Positions 10,801 through 17,778 of a stretch of 64,000 bases of DNA are shown here, one piece after another (positions within the stretch are counted from its first letter, which is position 1; the number at the start of each line of letters is the position of its first letter). Below the pieces are notes generated by a model that saw only the letters and a list, made by a program, of their open reading frames with translations, ran no database searches and had not been told where the DNA came from. The stretch is from positions 294,643-358,642 of the forward strand of contig CAMAXV010000001.1 in the NCBI GenBank assembly GCA_945862385.1. The letters are read 5' to 3'. The stretch comes from Chitinophaga pinensis (GTDB lineage Bacteria > Bacteroidota > Bacteroidia > Chitinophagales > Chitinophagaceae). Position numbers and translations under genes: made by a program.

Positions 10801-11413
10801 GAAGGGCGTAGAGATAAGAACGAGCAATCATATGAAAAGCAGTTGGATTGAAAATATGGGTAGCGGACAGTTCCGTCTGCATGATTTACCCATGGAAGCA
10901 CAGACTGCACCATTGTACGGCATGCAAGCAAGGGATATTAACGGTGACTTGTTACCGGATCTTTTATTAGTTGGTAATGATTACGGTATGGAAACCAGTC
11001 AGGGCCGGGCAGATGCCATAAATGGCCTAGTACTCGTAAACAATGGTAAAAAGAATTTTATACATGCTGGATTTGAACAATCGGGTTTCTTTGTTCCCGG
11101 TGATGCCAGAGCCCTAACTGTTGCCAGCATCAGCAACAGTCCTTTTCTCATTGCCACCGAAAACCGAAAACCACTTCGTTTGTTTAGCCTTCCGGTTGAA
11201 AAAACCATCATGGTTGTCTTGGCTCCTGGGGAAGCGTATGCGCTGCAGGAACATGCAGATAACCATATAGAAAAAATTGAATTCAGCAACGGTAGTACTT
11301 TTTTATCTCAGCGCAGCAAGAATTGGTTTTTCAGTACTCAGCTGAAGGAAATTGTTTTCTATGATTCAAAAGGTAAAAAGACAAGGACGATAAACCCACA
11401 GCAAAATCACTAA
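7841..11413 (+). CDS. Large FG-GAP/VCBS-repeat lipoprotein with ASPIC/UnbV domain (CRTAC1-like)
   Basis: The ATG at 7841 opens a lipoprotein signal (C17 in ILGCGRE); a GTG at 7829 is also in frame but adds nothing. The 1,190-residue protein carries at least a dozen calcium-type loops of the DxNxDGxxD kind (DLNGDGLQD, DINQDGLQD, DYDNDGDLD, DFNQDGYED, DLDNDGDLD, DFDRDGDLD, DFDLDGDMD), predicting two beta-propeller blocks. Between them, near residues 525-605, is an ASPIC/UnbV-like domain (GFGTRVTVWHA to HFGLG, SIRVEWQDG). It is surface or periplasmic and probably Ca-dependent. It is followed after 5 nt by the haloperoxidase-like gene, so the two are co-transcribed. Confidence 0.85.
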   Translation: MKSFHFSILSVLFILGCGREKHLFERIAAEKSGITFNNRITINDSINILDNEFTYNGGGVAVGDLNGDGLQDAYFCGNQVENKFYLNRGNLKFEDVTTKAGVQKYKGQWSSGVTIVDINQDGLQDIYVCNTMIEDSIMLRDNLFINQGNNSEGIPTFREMGADYGILDDTHNSISTFFDYDNDGDLDIFVAVNFIDMQYPNQFITRFPDGKSLTRDLLYRNDFDSVKGHPVFKDVSLEAGIVWGGYSHSALIHDFNQDGYEDIFVANDYLSNDLLYINNKNGTFTNQVAGVFKHQSYSSMGSDVADINNDGHGDLFTVEMLPQDNKRKKVNMNANNYNHYLFTEQYKYEYQFVRNAFQVYQGINPETKLPLYSDFAFMAGVEATDWSWSPLFADFDNDGYRDLLITNGFPKDIIDHDFGAFRKSISSSLITRKELLDMIPEVKIPNFIYKNNGNLTFTDKSKEWGISLPSFTNGTAYADLDNDGDLDILTNNIDDPAFLFENTLYKPKQKDIATHFLRIKLNGSKLNLNGFGTRVTVWHANSKQVAESQCVRGYLSTSEPFLHFGLGANTFIDSIRVEWQDGRVQVIGKQNADQTIVVDYNNSKLVEGITQMPISTWVKPVDPLTLGIDYVYEENDFIDFNLQKTLPHKFSQYGPAIAVGDVNGDQLDDVVLSSSSRFQGPVLLIQQTGGRFKKTVLKLKNSELLKEEDMGLLLFDADQDGDNDLYIVRGSYQHDEGSSLYKDILCENDGKGNFAIVTSAIPAGAASGQNIKAADFDRDGDLDLFVGGRVKPKAYPLPGESFLLRNDSKPGKLQFTDVSEQWLNGLKHIGMVSDALWTDFDNDQQIDLILACEWSPLIFLKNTGKSFQRIQSPEIDAASGWWNSLAAADFDLDGDMDYVAGNFGLNQYFKCSSNEPLRIYSKDFDQNGSYDAFISCYFPDSSGKRNEYFYHSKDDMQKQLILIRKKFENYADFGRATVSDVFTSEEMKGVEIRTSNHMKSSWIENMGSGQFRLHDLPMEAQTAPLYGMQARDINGDLLPDLLLVGNDYGMETSQGRADAINGLVLVNNGKKNFIHAGFEQSGFFVPGDARALTVASISNSPFLIATENRKPLRLFSLPVEKTIMVVLAPGEAYALQEHADNHIEKIEFSNGSTFLSQRSKNWFFSTQLKEIVFYDSKGKKTRTINPQQNH

Positions 11414-11418
11414 CATTC

Positions 11419-12729
11419 ATGAGACAGATTCTTCAAGCAGTCTTGATAATTGCTTCTATCTTCTACAGCAGTTGCCAGCCTAAAACACAAAAGTCAGCTC
11501 CCAATGAGGTTCCTCATATTCTCGTAAAAAAGTTAACAGACATCATTGTTGTTGATATTTTCACACCCCCTGTTGCCAGCAGAATCTATGCCAACTGTAC
11601 ACTTGCCATGTATGAGGCCATGAGGAATAAAGAGAATGGATATCCGTCAGTAACTGAAAAACTTAATGGTTTTGATCCGATGCCAACTCCTTTAAATGGT
11701 AAAAACTATGATTTTACCATTGCAGGTATACAGGCATTCTGTGAAACTGCTAAGAAAGTTACATTTTCAGCAGATGAAATTAAACAGTTTCAGGATTCGA
11801 TGTTAACTGTTTATAAGCAGGATTTGAGTGAAGAGGTTTATGCGAATTCAATCAGTTTCGGGCAGCAGGTTGCAGATGTCATGGGTAAGAGTCTAGCTAC
11901 TGATAATTATAAGGAAACGAGGGGGATGGACCGTTTTGAAGTTCAAACAGAGGATAGAAAGAGATGGGTTCCAACATCACCCGATTATGGGGATGCATTG
12001 GAACCTCATTGGTTAAAAATGAAAACACTTGCTTTGAAATCTCCGGATGAAATCAAAGCAGCTCCCTATGCTGACTATAATGAAGATACTTCTTCAGCTT
12101 ATTACAAAGAATTGAAGGAAGTGTACGATATATCGAAAAACCTCAGTGAAGAACAAATTGATATAGCGATTTTCTGGGATGATAATCCATTTGTTTCAAG
12201 GCACAAAGGTCATGTAATGTTTCAGGATAAGAAAATGACTCCTGGCGGCCATTGGATGGCAATTACAAGAAAGGCATGCAGGGATAAGGGATATGATATG
12301 CTGGCATCCGCAAAAGCCTACACCTATACTGCAATAGGCTTATATGATGCATTTATTTCATGCTGGTTTGAAAAATACAGATCTGTACGCATTAGACCTC
12401 AAACAGCCATTCAACGGCTGATTGAAGAACAATGGTTTTCCTATATACAGACACCTCCATTTCCCGAATATACATCCGGGCATAGCACAGTTTCAGCTTC
12501 AGCAGCAGAGATGCTAACACATATCTTTGGGGATAACCATGCTTTTACTGATTCATCTGAATTGGAATACAACCTGCCGGTAAGGTCTTTCAGTTCTTTC
12601 AGACAGGCGGCGCTGGAGGCTTCAGTCAGCAGGGTATATGGCGGTATTCATTACCGGTCCGGATGTGAAAATGGAAATTTACAAGGCAGACAGGTGGCAG
12701 CTTTGGCAATTGAAAGACTTGAAAAATAG
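11419..12729 (+). CDS. Vanadium-dependent haloperoxidase/PAP2-superfamily lipoprotein
   Basis: The 436-residue protein has a lipoprotein signal (C19 in YSSCQPK). The three vanadate/phosphate-binding motifs of the family are present: K-x6-RP (KYRSVRIRP), SGH (YTSGHSTVS) and S-R-x5-H (SRVYGGIH). The Asp found after the last His in fungal enzymes is Gly here (HYRSG), a form I believe is common in bacterial members. It could oxidise halides or act as an acid phosphatase, which motifs alone cannot decide. It shares an operon with the VCBS lipoprotein and ends 1 nt from the convergent MerC-like gene, with no terminator between them. Confidence 0.8.
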   Translation: MRQILQAVLIIASIFYSSCQPKTQKSAPNEVPHILVKKLTDIIVVDIFTPPVASRIYANCTLAMYEAMRNKENGYPSVTEKLNGFDPMPTPLNGKNYDFTIAGIQAFCETAKKVTFSADEIKQFQDSMLTVYKQDLSEEVYANSISFGQQVADVMGKSLATDNYKETRGMDRFEVQTEDRKRWVPTSPDYGDALEPHWLKMKTLALKSPDEIKAAPYADYNEDTSSAYYKELKEVYDISKNLSEEQIDIAIFWDDNPFVSRHKGHVMFQDKKMTPGGHWMAITRKACRDKGYDMLASAKAYTYTAIGLYDAFISCWFEKYRSVRIRPQTAIQRLIEEQWFSYIQTPPFPEYTSGHSTVSASAAEMLTHIFGDNHAFTDSSELEYNLPVRSFSSFRQAALEASVSRVYGGIHYRSGCENGNLQGRQVAALAIERLEK

Positions 12730-12730
12730 G

Positions 12731-13120
12731 TTAATGGCTGCAATTATCGGTATGACATTCCCCGTCTTTCCTGCAATCGCGGTAGTTTAAATAATGTGCA
12801 GTTACAATTAAAATTACAGCAGGGATTAGAAACCACATTTGCTGTGCATGAAGGATTTGTTTGAGAATCAATAAAGCCATGCCTCCAGAAAATATGATGA
12901 CGGGTAATTTATTGTGATGGTGTTTTTTAAAACCATGCCGCAGTGAATAAATACCAATAAATAATGCAATTAGAATCATCATCAGTTCGAACCAGATGTT
13001 GTTGATGATGTTGACACCCAAAATTGGCAGACTGGTCAAAACAAGCGGAAGCAGTGCACAGTGAATGGCACAGGCAACTGAGGCAGCGATTCCAAGGGCG
13101 TCGTAATTGATTTTAAACAT
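12731..13120 (-). CDS. MerC-domain membrane protein
   Basis: This 129-residue protein has four predicted membrane helices and a Cys pair in the first helix (CAIHC, C17 and C21), as in MerC-type metal transporters. A His cluster (KKHHHNK) lies in a loop and the C-terminal tail is Cys/His-rich (DCRKDGECHTDNCSH), both suited to metal binding. There is no merA, merP or merR nearby, so mercury resistance is unlikely. Divergence from an SCO-Fur pair, with a palindrome between, suggests zinc or copper homeostasis. The start at 13120 lies 10 nt from a good -7 element. Confidence 0.75.
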   Translation of the reverse strand: MFKINYDALGIAASVACAIHCALLPLVLTSLPILGVNIINNIWFELMMILIALFIGIYSLRHGFKKHHHNKLPVIIFSGGMALLILKQILHAQQMWFLIPAVILIVTAHYLNYRDCRKDGECHTDNCSH

Positions 13121-13130
13121 AGTCAGCCAA

Positions 13131-13138
13131 CAAATTTA
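13131..13138 (-). promoter_or_regulatory. -7 element of the MerC-like gene
   Basis: TAAATTTG on the minus strand matches TAnnTTTG exactly and lies 10 nt before the ATG, predicting a very short leader. The palindrome at 13146-13160 occupies the spacer and -33 region. Confidence 0.55.
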
Positions 13139-13145
13139 CAACTTT

Positions 13146-13160
13146 TGCAACAAAGTTGCA
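13146..13160. promoter_or_regulatory. Candidate Fur-family operator between MerC-like and SCO-Fur genes
   Basis: TGCAAC-AAA-GTTGCA is a perfect inverted repeat, and a second overlapping one, CAACTTT with AAAGTTG, spans 13139-13158. Size and symmetry resemble Fur/Zur-type boxes. It would cover the MerC promoter and lies upstream of the SCO promoter. The regulator is presumably the Fur-like protein encoded at 13822. Confidence 0.5.
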
Positions 13161-13193
13161 TTCTTGATTTAACTAAAAATAGAACGACCTGCG

Positions 13194-13201
13194 TATTTTT
13201 G
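13194..13201 (+). promoter_or_regulatory. -7 element of the SCO-Fur operon
   Basis: TATTTTTG matches TAnnTTTG and lies 9 nt before the ATG at 13211, predicting a leader of only a few nucleotides. Confidence 0.5.
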
Positions 13202-13210
13202 CATTAAATA

Positions 13211-13822
13211 ATGATTATGGGTAAAAAATCTCTGCAGTATCTGGTGTTTTTCGCGATTCTGGTTGGTGGTTTTTATATTGCCATGGTTAAGTTAACAGAT
13301 TTTGAAGAGGTTAAATTGCCTGTTCTCAATACGGTCCAGCCTTTTAAGTTTACCCGTCAGGACAGCCTTCAGGTAACGCAAAAAGATATAGCCGGTAGGG
13401 TTTATGTGGCTGAGTATTTCTTTACAACCTGTAAAGGTATCTGTCCGAAAATGAATAAGAACATGAAAGCTATATATGATCAGTTCAAAACGGATTCCAG
13501 CTTTATGATTCTTTCACACACCGTTAATCCTGAAACTGACTCGCTTCCTATACTCAGGCATTATGCAGATTCACTGGGTGCACAGGTTGAAAACTGGTGG
13601 TTTGTAACAGGTAGCAAATCAGATTTATACAAATCGGCACGGGAAAGTTACTTGCTGGATGATCCCCAAAACAGCACTAAGAACATTGATGAACAGTTTC
13701 TGCATACACAGTTTTTCGCGCTGGTAGACAAGCAAGGACGAGTTAGGGGAATTTATGACGGCATCAAGAAAGAAGAAGTTTCTGAATTGATTGAAGACAT
13801 ACAAAAACTGATCAGAGAATAA
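13211..13822 (+). CDS. SCO1/SenC-family copper chaperone or thiol redox protein
   Basis: The 203-residue protein has one N-terminal membrane anchor (about 9-27) and a thioredoxin-like domain. It carries the SCO metal site CKGIC (C74, C78) and the distal His (FLHTQFFALVD, H165). SCO proteins deliver copper to the CuA centre of cytochrome oxidase or act as thiol-disulfide reductases in the periplasm. No oxidase genes are in the window. A second ATG at 13217 is equally possible; 13211 is kept because it lies closer to the -7 element. The stop overlaps the fur-like ATG by 1 nt (taATG). Confidence 0.85.
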   Translation: MIMGKKSLQYLVFFAILVGGFYIAMVKLTDFEEVKLPVLNTVQPFKFTRQDSLQVTQKDIAGRVYVAEYFFTTCKGICPKMNKNMKAIYDQFKTDSSFMILSHTVNPETDSLPILRHYADSLGAQVENWWFVTGSKSDLYKSARESYLLDDPQNSTKNIDEQFLHTQFFALVDKQGRVRGIYDGIKKEEVSELIEDIQKLIRE

Positions 13823-14241
13823 TGATCAACAAGAGCACAGAGATATTAAAAAACAGCGGATTAAGTGTCACTGCAGGCAGGAAGTCTATTCTGGATCTGT
13901 TCATTGCATCCGGTAATGCACTGGCTCATCAGGATATTGAGTCTGGCTGTTCAGAACAATTTGACAGGGTAACCATTTACCGTACCCTTCAAACATTTCT
14001 TGACAAAGGTATTATTCACAGTATACCGGCTACCGACAGCATCATACGGTATGCCCTTTGCAATGAAACCTGCACCACAACCGGTCATCATCATGATAAC
14101 CATATTCATTTCAGGTGTGAGCAATGCAGCAAAACCTTGTGTCTGGATGAGGTTTCCATTCCCATTGTCAAATTACCTGATGGGTACATGATGCATGAAA
14201 TCAATATGGTTGTTACAGGTATTTGTAAATCCTGCAGATAA
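13822..14241 (+). CDS. Fur-family transcriptional regulator (Zur-like)
   Basis: This 139-residue protein has a winged helix in the N-terminal half (FDRVTIYRTLQTFLDKG as recognition region, written here in short form), then a dimerisation domain with a His cluster (GHHHDNHIHF) and the structural zinc pairs C99-x2-C102 and C135-x2-C138. The HHHDNHIHFRCEQC arrangement is closer to Zur than to ferric Fur, but the metal cannot be fixed from motifs alone. It is translationally coupled to the SCO gene and probably controls the palindrome at 13146. Confidence 0.85.
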   Translation: MINKSTEILKNSGLSVTAGRKSILDLFIASGNALAHQDIESGCSEQFDRVTIYRTLQTFLDKGIIHSIPATDSIIRYALCNETCTTTGHHHDNHIHFRCEQCSKTLCLDEVSIPIVKLPDGYMMHEINMVVTGICKSCR

Positions 14242-14268
14242 AAAAAGTCCCGGTGTAAAAACACCGGG
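14240..14268 (-). terminator. Intrinsic terminator for the polA-to-M3 peptidase operon
   Basis: An 8-bp stem (CCCGGTGT with ACACCGGG) and AAAA loop on the plus strand are preceded by seven A. Read on the minus strand this is a hairpin followed by seven T, placed downstream of the leftward M3 peptidase gene. On the plus strand there is no T-tract, so it serves the fur-like gene poorly. Confidence 0.8.
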
Positions 14269-14358
14269 GCATTCGTTAAGGCTCTGATTAGTAGCACCAC
14301 AAAGATAAGTTGCCCTATGTCAAATGATTTAAATAGGGTATACCCTAATAGTGGTATA

Positions 14359-16077
14359 TCAGCCTTTATCCAGTTCGTTTTTGACAAAAATCATCAAATC
14401 ATTGATTGTTGCCGGTGAAAAATCAAATGGAATTCCAGCAGCTTTGTACAATTCTGGCAGTGTTTTAGTGCCACCCAGGCTTAATGCATACTTATAGTTT
14501 TCCAGCGCTGCCTGGGGATTTTCACGGTATTGTTTCCACATGCCAATTGCGCCCAGTTGTGCAATACCGTATTCAATATAATAAAACGGTACTTCAAAAA
14601 GATGCAGTTGCCTTTGCCAGTTGTAACTGCGGAAGTTTTCCAGTCCATCGAAATTGATTACAGAAGAAGAGAATTCATTCAGGATAGCCAGCCAGTTTTC
14701 TTTTCTTTCATCAAGTGTGTGTCCGGGGTTTTGATAAATCCAGTGTTGAAATTTATCAATGGTTGCAATCCATGGGAATATCGTGATAACCCGTTCCAGC
14801 TGATGCCGCTTTGCACGTTTCATCTCTTCTTCATTATCGAAAAAGACATCCCAGTGATCCATCGTAAACAATTCCATAGACATGCTTGCAACCTCGGCCA
14901 TTTCAGTTGGATATTCCTTGAAACTTGTCAGTTCCAGGGGATGTGCCAGAAATGAATGAATGGCATGACCAGCTTCATGAACCATTGTTGTAAGGTCAGA
15001 CATCTGTGAAGCAGCATTCATGAAAATGAATGGTGCCCCACTCTCAGCCAGTGGCATATTATATCCCCCGGGAGCCTTACCCATCCTGCTGTCCAGGTCA
15101 AGGTGATTCAGTTCCTGCATTTTTTGAAGGCAGTCGCCAAAGAATGGATCCAGTTTATTGAGGCAGCTTATTGTTTTATTGAGCAAATCCTTACCATCAG
15201 TAAAAGGTCTGAGGGGTGCTATGCCTGCAGGTTCTGCTTCAGTATCCCATGGACGAAGTGTGTCAATACCGAGTTTATCCTGCTGATGTCTGTTTATGTC
15301 ATCAACAAGCGGCATAACATGAAGCCTTACAGCCTCATGAAACTGAAAACAGGAGGCAGGTGTGTAGTCAAAACGACCCATTTCTGCAAACTTGTAATCG
15401 CGGTAGTTGCTGAAACCCGCATTACGGCTTACCTGATCTCTTTTGGCAATTAAATTGCTGAATAGCTCATTGAGTGTTTCCTTGTCCTCAAGCCTGCGTT
15501 CGGCAATTTTCCTGTAAACAGTTTCTCTGATTGACCTGTCTTCACTTTCCAGAAATTTTGCTGCCTGTTGAAGTGTGAATTCTTTTCCATCCTGCTCAAT
15601 CGTCATTTTACCGGCTACTGAACCATATTGCTGCTGCAAAACGCTCATTTCAGCTTGAATGGGTATATTTTCTTCCCGGAAAAGGTCGATTAATTTTTTT
15701 ACAGACCTCAGATAGGTGAAATATTTTTCCTGGTCCAGTTCCTGAGTAAATGGACAATCAACCAGTTTGCGGTTCAGCAGATCAGCATATGGCTGAATTT
15801 TTGGCTGGATCTCCATAAAAAAGAAGTTGAATGCCTCTTCCAGTTCCTTGTTGGTGGTATCACAGGTCATCCTGACCTGACGCCAACAGGCATCTTCACT
15901 GATGAAGGCTTCCAGTTCACTCATATCCGAGAGCCACTGCTCAAGATCGGCCTTATTTTCAATTTTTCGCTCACTCAGACGAATGAAATAAGGAGAGATT
16001 GTTTCCCAGCTTGACAGATTAAAATCAACAGGTAAAAAGCTGTGTTTCAGCTTTTCGATATTCGCGGTATAATTCAT
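14359..16077 (-). CDS. M3-family oligoendopeptidase (PepF-like)
   Basis: The 572-residue protein has no signal peptide, so it is cytoplasmic. It carries the M3 zinc site HEAGH (367-371) in the context TMVHEAGHAIHS, with the downstream EYPTEMAEVASMSMELF region supplying the third ligand Glu. Length and the GGYNMPLAESGAPFIFMN stretch fit the oligoendopeptidase F branch, which trims short peptides. It is the last gene of the polA operon, starting 24 nt after DUF5606 and ending before the terminator at 14240. Confidence 0.9.
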   Translation of the reverse strand: MNYTANIEKLKHSFLPVDFNLSSWETISPYFIRLSERKIENKADLEQWLSDMSELEAFISEDACWRQVRMTCDTTNKELEEAFNFFFMEIQPKIQPYADLLNRKLVDCPFTQELDQEKYFTYLRSVKKLIDLFREENIPIQAEMSVLQQQYGSVAGKMTIEQDGKEFTLQQAAKFLESEDRSIRETVYRKIAERRLEDKETLNELFSNLIAKRDQVSRNAGFSNYRDYKFAEMGRFDYTPASCFQFHEAVRLHVMPLVDDINRHQQDKLGIDTLRPWDTEAEPAGIAPLRPFTDGKDLLNKTISCLNKLDPFFGDCLQKMQELNHLDLDSRMGKAPGGYNMPLAESGAPFIFMNAASQMSDLTTMVHEAGHAIHSFLAHPLELTSFKEYPTEMAEVASMSMELFTMDHWDVFFDNEEEMKRAKRHQLERVITIFPWIATIDKFQHWIYQNPGHTLDERKENWLAILNEFSSSVINFDGLENFRSYNWQRQLHLFEVPFYYIEYGIAQLGAIGMWKQYRENPQAALENYKYALSLGGTKTLPELYKAAGIPFDFSPATINDLMIFVKNELDKG

Positions 16078-16101
16078 TCAGGTTTTTTTCAATGATCAAT
16101 A

Positions 16102-16518
16102 CTAGGCCTCTGAATCTTCATTGTTTTCAGGTACTTCAGTCAGTTTTAATTCGATCTGGTGTTTTTTAATCACCCCAAACCAGCGGACCATTTTTTTCAT
16201 GTCGCTGCTGTAAACCCTGTCGAAATCCATATTTGGATAAACCTGCTCAAAATATGCTTTTACAGCTTTATTGTCTTTTTCAGCAGGCAATGCTGCTTCA
16301 GCTGTATCCATTACTTTAAAGATATCAATCAGGTTTACATTTTCTTCTGTGGTGTAAACTTCGATTGTTTCGAGATGAGAAAACTGATGCAATCTGCTGG
16401 AAACGAACTTGGTGGTATTGTCTTCCAGAGAACGTACTATCGCCCCGTCTGTTTTGCTGCTAACCAATTCAAATAGTCCTGAAAATCCTGTAACTGAAAT
16501 GAGTTTGTTGTATTCCAT
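16102..16518 (-). CDS. DUF5606 family protein
   Basis: The ATG at 16518 is preferred over an in-frame GTG two codons upstream. The 138-residue acidic, soluble protein opens MEYNKLISVTGFSGLFELV and has VRSLEDNTTKFV and SHLETIEVYTTEENV, which match the Bacteroidota-restricted DUF5606 family. An N-terminal SH3-like fold is likely. Function is not known. A TAACTTGC sequence 18 nt upstream (16537-16544) may be a weak internal promoter. Confidence 0.75.
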   Translation of the reverse strand: MEYNKLISVTGFSGLFELVSSKTDGAIVRSLEDNTTKFVSSRLHQFSHLETIEVYTTEENVNLIDIFKVMDTAEAALPAEKDNKAVKAYFEQVYPNMDFDRVYSSDMKKMVRWFGVIKKHQIELKLTEVPENNEDSEA

Positions 16519-16556
16519 GTCCACATTTTATTGTTTGCAAGTTACAACCAAAAAGG

Positions 16557-17204
16557 CTAATTGTTTTCAGCAAGGATGTTGCTGATACGTTTTTCAATCG
16601 TTGGACCATCGCTGTATCCTCTTGCTATCATATATAGTTTTGATTCTTCCAATTGCAGGAAAACGCAGGGAAAACCGGATACTCCCAGTTGTTTTACCAA
16701 ACTAAAGTCATAATGAGCCTTTTCTGTATAGGCTGGGTCTGCAAGTTTGGTATAAAATTCGTCAGCATCCATATCATATTTTTCCAGCAGGTGTCTGTAG
16801 GCTTCCTTATCTGTCAGGTCTCTGCCTTCACTGTAAAGTGCAGTTTGTAAATCCGATGCAAAACCAACAGTGGCTGCCGGAAATTTTTCCCTGAAGATTG
16901 CCATCGCAACAGCAGGCATTTCTGAATTGGGAAACCAGTCGCTTAGATCCGGATTGTTAATATGCCAGAGAAAATCTTCTCCGAATTTTACGCCGGCCAT
17001 ATCTTCCACATGCTTGTAGGCTTCTCTGATGTAACCTGCAATGTTGCCGATATGCTTCGTGGATTCAGCTGGTATCATACCACCGGAAAGTGTTTCAAAA
17101 TCAAAGGTATTGCCATAACGGGTCCATAAATCTTTGATAACAGGACTAAACCCGAAACACCAGCCGCAATAAGCATCGTAACAATAAATAATTCTTGGTT
17201 TCAT
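16557..17204 (-). CDS. DsbA-family protein (FrnE/thiol oxidoreductase type)
   Basis: The real start is the ATG at 17204, because the longer open frame up to 17399 overlaps the acyltransferase and encodes basic sequence of no family character. The 215-residue protein opens KPRIIYCYDAYCGWCFGF, giving a CGWC active site at the first strand, and has GVSGFPCVFLQ as cis-proline loop. No signal peptide is present, so it is a cytoplasmic DsbA-fold thiol enzyme of the FrnE/HCCA isomerase-like group. It starts 1 nt after the stop of the acyltransferase (TGA C ATG), so translation is probably coupled. Confidence 0.8.
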   Translation of the reverse strand: MKPRIIYCYDAYCGWCFGFSPVIKDLWTRYGNTFDFETLSGGMIPAESTKHIGNIAGYIREAYKHVEDMAGVKFGEDFLWHINNPDLSDWFPNSEMPAVAMAIFREKFPAATVGFASDLQTALYSEGRDLTDKEAYRHLLEKYDMDADEFYTKLADPAYTEKAHYDFSLVKQLGVSGFPCVFLQLEESKLYMIARGYSDGPTIEKRISNILAENN

Positions 17205-17205
17205 G

Positions 17206-17769
17206 TCAGTCAATTTTAAAAGCTTCGAGGTTGAACTTCTCTGGGTACTTTCCTGTTTTTCCCGCATAAAAATTCCTGATTTTCTGCATGTCTTCTTCCT
17301 TGTTGCCAGTAAACCAGATCGGATCTCCAAATCCGCCTTCTTTCTTTTTGAAATCAAGGTAGCCGGGTAAAACAGGTACACCGGATTTGAGTGCTGCATA
17401 ATAGAAGCCGGACTTCACCTTTTCAACTTTTTTTCTTGTTCCTTCGGCGGGAATGGCAATGAATATTTCATCATGAGCCTGGAACAAACTTACGATTTGA
17501 TCTGTGAGGTTGTGTTTTTTGCTTCTTTCAACCGGTATGGCACCAGTATTTTTTAGGAGTATGCTCAATGGAAAAAAATTAACCTCCTTTTTGATCAGGT
17601 AACGCATTTTAAGCTTGAGTTGTCTGAATACCGCCAGGGCATAGACAAAATCCCAGTTGCTTGTGTGCGGTGCAGCAATCACAACAGCTTTTTTGATATC
17701 TGGAGGAACGGTTCCAACAATCTTCCATCCCCTGATTTTAAAAAGGAATATGAATAACCTGGTGATCAT
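17206..17769 (-). CDS. 1-acyl-sn-glycerol-3-phosphate acyltransferase-like protein (PlsC family)
   Basis: This 187-residue protein has the acyltransferase motif H-x4-D (HTSNWD) near residues 36-41, GAIPVERSK as motif II and IPAEGTRKK as motif III. It should transfer acyl chains to a lysophospholipid or related acceptor at the inner membrane face. The short size and the single N-terminal amphipathic region fit the small cytosolic-membrane PlsC branch. It lies 9 nt downstream of polA and 1 nt upstream of the DsbA-like gene. Confidence 0.8.
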   Translation of the reverse strand: MITRLFIFLFKIRGWKIVGTVPPDIKKAVVIAAPHTSNWDFVYALAVFRQLKLKMRYLIKKEVNFFPLSILLKNTGAIPVERSKKHNLTDQIVSLFQAHDEIFIAIPAEGTRKKVEKVKSGFYYAALKSGVPVLPGYLDFKKKEGGFGDPIWFTGNKEEDMQKIRNFYAGKTGKYPEKFNLEAFKID

Positions 17770-17778
17770 ATTTCAGTT

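Noticed and set aside
12731..13120. Mercury resistance operon around the MerC-like gene
   Set aside because: No merA, merP, merT or merR is present, and the context is an SCO-Fur pair.
17205..17399. 65-codon N-terminal extension of the DsbA-like frame
   Set aside because: It overlaps the acyltransferase gene, is basic and low in family character, and the downstream ATG gives a standard DsbA N-terminus.
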